A DNA stretch of 64,000 nucleotides from Flavobacterium saccharophilum (lineage in GTDB: Bacteria > Bacteroidota > Bacteroidia > Flavobacteriales > Flavobacteriaceae). A model generated the notes under the pieces. It saw only the letters and a program-made list of their open reading frames with translations, searched no databases and had not been told where the DNA came from. Shown here one piece after another: positions 60,679-64,000 of this stretch (position 1 is the first letter of the stretch; every line of letters begins with the position of its first letter). Both the position numbers and the translations under genes were made by a program. The stretch is taken from NCBI RefSeq assembly GCF_900142735.1, contig NZ_FRBY01000005.1:1-64000 (forward strand). Direction: 5' to 3'.

Positions 60679-62100
60679 ATGAATACAACTAGTATAATAA
60701 GATCCATAAGAAATATTATGAGAAAAGACGAAGGTCTTGACGGAGATGCCCAACGAATTTCTCAGATGGTATGGATGCTTTTTATGAAAATATTTGCTGA
60801 TAAAGAAGAGGAATGGAAAATCTCAAGAAAAGAATACAAAAGCCCAATCCCTGAAAAATTAAAATGGCAGAATTGGGCTGCAAATGCTGGTGGATTAACG
60901 GGAGATGAATTAATAGTTTTTATTAATGATGATTTATTCCCAATTCTAAAAACAATTGAACCAACCGATACAGACCAATCGGTAATTGTAAAATCAGTTT
61001 TCAATGACACTTACAATTATATGAAAAGTGGAAATCTTTTTCGTCAAGTTATTAACGAAATAAACAAAATTGATTTTTCAAACAATAATACAGAAAGACA
61101 TGTTTTTAATGACATCTATGAATCTATATTAAAAGAACTTCAAAGTGCAAGTTCATCTGGAGAGTACTATACCCCTAGAGCAGTAACTCAGTTTATGGTC
61201 GATATGATTAATCCTCAAATAGGAGAAAGCATTTTAGATCCTGCATGCGGAACAGGAGGCTTTTTAACTTGTTCATTAGATAATTTATCTAAGCAAAAAG
61301 ATTTTGATGAGACTTCTCTAATAATACAAAATTCTATAAGAGGAGTAGAAAAAAAGCCTTTACCACACTTGCTGTGTACAACAAATTTAATACTCCATGG
61401 TATAGAGAAACCAGCAATAAATAAAGGAAATTTATTATCCTTACCTTATAATAATTGGGAAGCAAAAAATCAGGTAAATATTATATTATCTAATCCTCCA
61501 TTTGGCGGTCAAGAAGAAGATGGAACTGAGAAAAATTTCCCTGAAGAATTTAGAACGAAGGAAACAGCTGATTTATTCTTAGCCTTAATTATTAAGACTT
61601 TAACGAAAAATGGTCGTGCTGCTGTAGTATTACCAGACAACTTTTTATTTGGTGAAGGAGTAAAAATGAGAATAAAAGAAGAATTATTAACTAAATGTAA
61701 TTTACATACAATAATACGTTTACCTAATGGAATATTTAACCCATATACAGGAATTAAAACAAATTTATTATTCTTTGAAAAAGGAAAACCTACAAAAGAA
61801 ATATGGTACTACGAAATGCCCTATCCAGATGGAATTAAAAATTTTAGTAGTTCAAGACCAGTTGATATTAAACATTTTGATGATATTAAAAAATGGTGGA
61901 TAAAGCGTAAAGAAAATGAATATGCTTGGAAAGTATCCATACAAGAAATTAAGAAAAGAGAATTTAATTTAGATATAAAAAACGCAAATGTTTTGCAAGA
62001 AGAAAATTTGCATTCAACTGAAGAATTATTAGTAATATTGGACAGTTCCTTTCAAAAAAGCTCAGCATTATTAGCTGAAATAAAAAAATTACTTTTATGA
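60679..62100 (+). CDS. hsdM: Type I restriction-modification methyltransferase subunit HsdM
   Basis: This 473-residue N6-adenine methylase has the N-terminal helical domain (IRNIMRKDEGLDGDAQRISQ), SAM-binding motif I LDPACGTGGF and catalytic motif IV NPPFGG. With HsdS it methylates the recognition site and supports cleavage with HsdR. It directly follows the AbiEii stop (TAAATG) and overlaps hsdS by four bases. Confidence 0.95.
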   Translation: MNTTSIIRSIRNIMRKDEGLDGDAQRISQMVWMLFMKIFADKEEEWKISRKEYKSPIPEKLKWQNWAANAGGLTGDELIVFINDDLFPILKTIEPTDTDQSVIVKSVFNDTYNYMKSGNLFRQVINEINKIDFSNNNTERHVFNDIYESILKELQSASSSGEYYTPRAVTQFMVDMINPQIGESILDPACGTGGFLTCSLDNLSKQKDFDETSLIIQNSIRGVEKKPLPHLLCTTNLILHGIEKPAINKGNLLSLPYNNWEAKNQVNIILSNPPFGGQEEDGTEKNFPEEFRTKETADLFLALIIKTLTKNGRAAVVLPDNFLFGEGVKMRIKEELLTKCNLHTIIRLPNGIFNPYTGIKTNLLFFEKGKPTKEIWYYEMPYPDGIKNFSSSRPVDIKHFDDIKKWWIKRKENEYAWKVSIQEIKKREFNLDIKNANVLQEENLHSTEELLVILDSSFQKSSALLAEIKKLLL

Positions 62101-63719
62101 AAAACTGGAAAAAAGTAAAATTAGGGTCTCTCTTAACTGAATCCAAAATAGTGTCAGAAAATCCAAATACTGAAAACCGGATCAGAGTAAAACTTAATAT
62201 TTTAGGAGTAGAAAAAAGACCAGATATTAAAGAGAAAAAAGGTGCAACGAAATATTATACAAGAAAAGCAGGTCAATTTGTTTATGGTAAACAAAATTTG
62301 CACAAAGGAGCCTTTGGAATAATTCCAAAAGAACTAGATAATTTTGAGTCTAGCTTAGATATTCCTGCTTTTGATGTAAACGATTCTTGTTATCCAGAAT
62401 GGATATTTTACTTTTTTAAGAAAGGTAATTTTTACTTAAAGTTAGAAAATTTGGCCAAAGGTGTAGGTTCAAAAAGAATTCATCCTAAACAGATTTATCA
62501 ATTAGATATTTATTTACCTTCTAAAGAAGAACAAAGGAGAGTCTTAGATGAAATTGAAAGAGTTGAAGCTAGTAATCAAAAATTAATTAGAGAATTACAA
62601 TTGCAAGAAGAAAACTTAGCTAAACTTCGAAAATCTATTTTTAATGATGCAGTACAAGGTAAATTAACATTAGAATGGCGAGAACAAAACCCAACCGTAG
62701 AAACTGTAAATCAGTTATTAAAGAAAATTAAAGTAGAAAAAGAGAAATTCTTTCAATATAATAAAATTAAAAAAGAAAAACCTCTACCAAAAATTCCTAA
62801 CGAGAAAACTCCTTTTGATATACCTGAAAGTTGGAGTTGGTGTAAATTTCAAGATATATATAATTATATTGAAGCTGGAAAAAGTCCTAAATGCTTACCA
62901 TATCCGGCTGAAAATAATCAATGGGGAGTAATTAAAATAAGTGCAATATCTTGGGGGACTTTTCAGGAACAAGAAAACAAAACATTGCCTTTAAATTTTA
63001 GTCCATTTGTTGAAAAGGAAATAAAGCCAGGAGATTTTATTCTTACCCGTGCTAACACACGTGAACTAGTCGCTAGAAGTGTCATTGTCGGAGAAAATGT
63101 TAGGGAAAAGCTTCTTCTTAATGATAAAACATTAAGAGTAAATGTTTCTAAATTCATAAATGAGGAATATCTAAATTTAGCAAATAATAGTCCATATGCA
63201 CGAGATCACTATTCAAAAATAGCTTCGGGAACCAGTGATTCAATGAAAAACATTTCTAGATTAGATATTAGTTTAATGAATTTTCCAATTCCCCCATTTG
63301 ATGAACAAAAAGAAATAGTGAAAAAAATAAATCAATTGCAATCAAATTGTAACCAAATTGAATATGAAATTATTTCTAATAAAAAAAATTCTGAAAAACT
63401 TATGCAATCAGTTTTAAGTGAATTATTAGGAGATGAAAATAGTTCGTTATTTAGTAAGATTTCAATTGTAAAAAGAAATGATATCCCTACAAGGGAAATA
63501 AAATACAATAGTAAAACTACCAATATGGATTTAATAAAACTATTAAAAGAAAATGGCAAATTACATGCCGAAGATCTTTGGAAAATGTCCGAACATTACG
63601 ATGATAAAAACATCAATGATAGTATTGATAAATTTTATACAGATTTGAAAAATAAAATTGAAATTGACAAGACAATCAAAGAATCTAATGATGATAAAGG
63701 ATACATCGAATTAGTATGA
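62097..63719 (+). CDS. hsdS: Type I restriction specificity subunit HsdS with C-terminal extension
   Basis: This 540-residue protein has two target-recognition domains: the first at about 1-150 with the central helix EEQRRVLDEIERVEASNQKL, the second at about 240-410 with EQKEIVKKINQLQSNCNQIE. A further 80 residues (RNDIPTREIKYNS onward) form an extension with a helical, possibly winged-helix, pattern (NMDLIKLLKENGKLHAEDLW). It defines the DNA site bound by HsdM and HsdR. It overlaps hsdM and the ATPase gene by four bases each. Confidence 0.92.
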   Translation: MKNWKKVKLGSLLTESKIVSENPNTENRIRVKLNILGVEKRPDIKEKKGATKYYTRKAGQFVYGKQNLHKGAFGIIPKELDNFESSLDIPAFDVNDSCYPEWIFYFFKKGNFYLKLENLAKGVGSKRIHPKQIYQLDIYLPSKEEQRRVLDEIERVEASNQKLIRELQLQEENLAKLRKSIFNDAVQGKLTLEWREQNPTVETVNQLLKKIKVEKEKFFQYNKIKKEKPLPKIPNEKTPFDIPESWSWCKFQDIYNYIEAGKSPKCLPYPAENNQWGVIKISAISWGTFQEQENKTLPLNFSPFVEKEIKPGDFILTRANTRELVARSVIVGENVREKLLLNDKTLRVNVSKFINEEYLNLANNSPYARDHYSKIASGTSDSMKNISRLDISLMNFPIPPFDEQKEIVKKINQLQSNCNQIEYEIISNKKNSEKLMQSVLSELLGDENSSLFSKISIVKRNDIPTREIKYNSKTTNMDLIKLLKENGKLHAEDLWKMSEHYDDKNINDSIDKFYTDLKNKIEIDKTIKESNDDKGYIELV

Positions 63720-64000
63720 GGATAGACAAAATTTATATAGAAGAATTTAAAAATCTTAAAGATTTTACCATTGATCTAAACAGTAATTATATGAGTACTG
63801 TTCTGTTAGGTCAAAATGCCGCTGGTAAATCTAATTTACTCGAAGCTATTGTTATAATATTTAGAGATTTAGATTTGGATGAGCAAACAAATTTCAACTA
63901 TTCAATAGAATATGAGTGCAAGAATAATTTATTAAAAGTTGATGGGGGACCAAATGTAAAAGGTAAATATCTATTCTACAAAGGGAAAAAAAAAGACAGT
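63716..64000 (+). CDS. AAA ATPase (RloA-like), cut by window end
   Basis: The first 95 residues are visible: MRIDKIYIEEFKNLKDFTID and the Walker A GQNAAGKSNLLEA. This is the start of an OLD/RecF-like ATPase. Its ATG overlaps the hsdS stop (ATGA). Genes called rloA (R-linked) encode such ATPases between hsdS and hsdR in other bacteria. Function and downstream partners cannot be seen. Confidence 0.75.
   Translation, partial: MRIDKIYIEEFKNLKDFTIDLNSNYMSTVLLGQNAAGKSNLLEAIVIIFRDLDLDEQTNFNYSIEYECKNNLLKVDGGPNVKGKYLFYKGKKKDS

Larger units (their letters stand above)
28553..64000. mobile_element. Integrative and conjugative element, right end not seen
   Basis: The left border is tRNA-Leu with a large serine recombinase gene. 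A Bacteroidetes (CTnDOT-type) conjugation block and accessory and defence genes follow. The tra block is visibly richer in G and C than the chromosome to the left, and the defence genes are AT-richer. No second copy of the tRNA-Leu 3' end was noticed, but serine recombinases can use very short cores, so the right border is either beyond 64000 or unrecognised inside. The part after about 52500 is assigned to the element by inference. Confidence 0.75.

Noticed and set aside
1..64000. CRISPR arrays and insertion sequences
   Set aside because: No regularly spaced repeats with unique spacers and no transposase genes with terminal inverted repeats were seen.

Overview
The window looks like a low-GC chromosome of the phylum Bacteroidota, most likely a Flavobacterium. 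The evidence is the promoter type (TTG, a spacer of about 19-21, then TAnnTTTG), the near absence of Shine-Dalgarno sites, tRNAs without an encoded CCA end, a split transketolase, and Bacteroidetes-type conjugation genes. The left edge appears to be the leader of a minus-strand rRNA operon driven by three tandem promoters (131-409). Species cannot be fixed from sequence reading alone.

Positions 1-28550 are ordinary chromosome. The translation cluster thrS-infC-rpmI-rplT comes first; infC appears to start at a rare ATA codon. Next are a Crp-like regulator, an AhpD-like protein, two tandem TPR-histidine kinases with a response regulator, small membrane proteins, a secreted nuclease-fold protein, and a second two-component operon. 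Then follow dnaB, accA, an EamA transporter, an lptF/lptG-type gene, tgt, a ChbG/YdjC deacetylase, split transketolase, an FKBP lipoprotein, an S4 protein, a phosphoribosyltransferase and aroK. Three tRNA genes (Lys, Lys, Leu) close this part.

Positions 28550 to at least about 52500 are an integrative and conjugative element. A large serine recombinase runs antisense through the tRNA-Leu(GAG) gene and its terminator, which marks the left junction. Upstream of it, all on the minus strand, lie small element proteins, two paralogous DUF-type proteins, and a type IV secretion block of CTnDOT type: TraN, TraM, a TraL-position protein, TraK, TraJ, three paralogous TraI-like exported proteins, TraG ATPase, TraF, and TraE. 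A 1856-residue methylase-helicase sits inside that block. A long structured RNA or attenuator lies before traE, and 11-bp tandem repeats lie before the first gene of the block. An AraC-type regulator and exported accessory proteins follow. I saw no relaxase, no coupling protein and no right end.

Positions 52500-64000 are a regulator and defence region, probably still element cargo: a TPR-AraC membrane regulator with a palindromic operator candidate, a 58-residue histone H1-like gene, and a three-gene set with the layout of an ABC-three-component conflict system (restriction-fold effector, winged-helix middle component, Rad50-like ATPase). A tightly packed operon then joins an AbiE toxin-antitoxin pair directly to type I restriction genes hsdM and hsdS and to an AAA ATPase cut by the window end. 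The co-location of three defence modules with a conjugation block is the main biological interest of the window.
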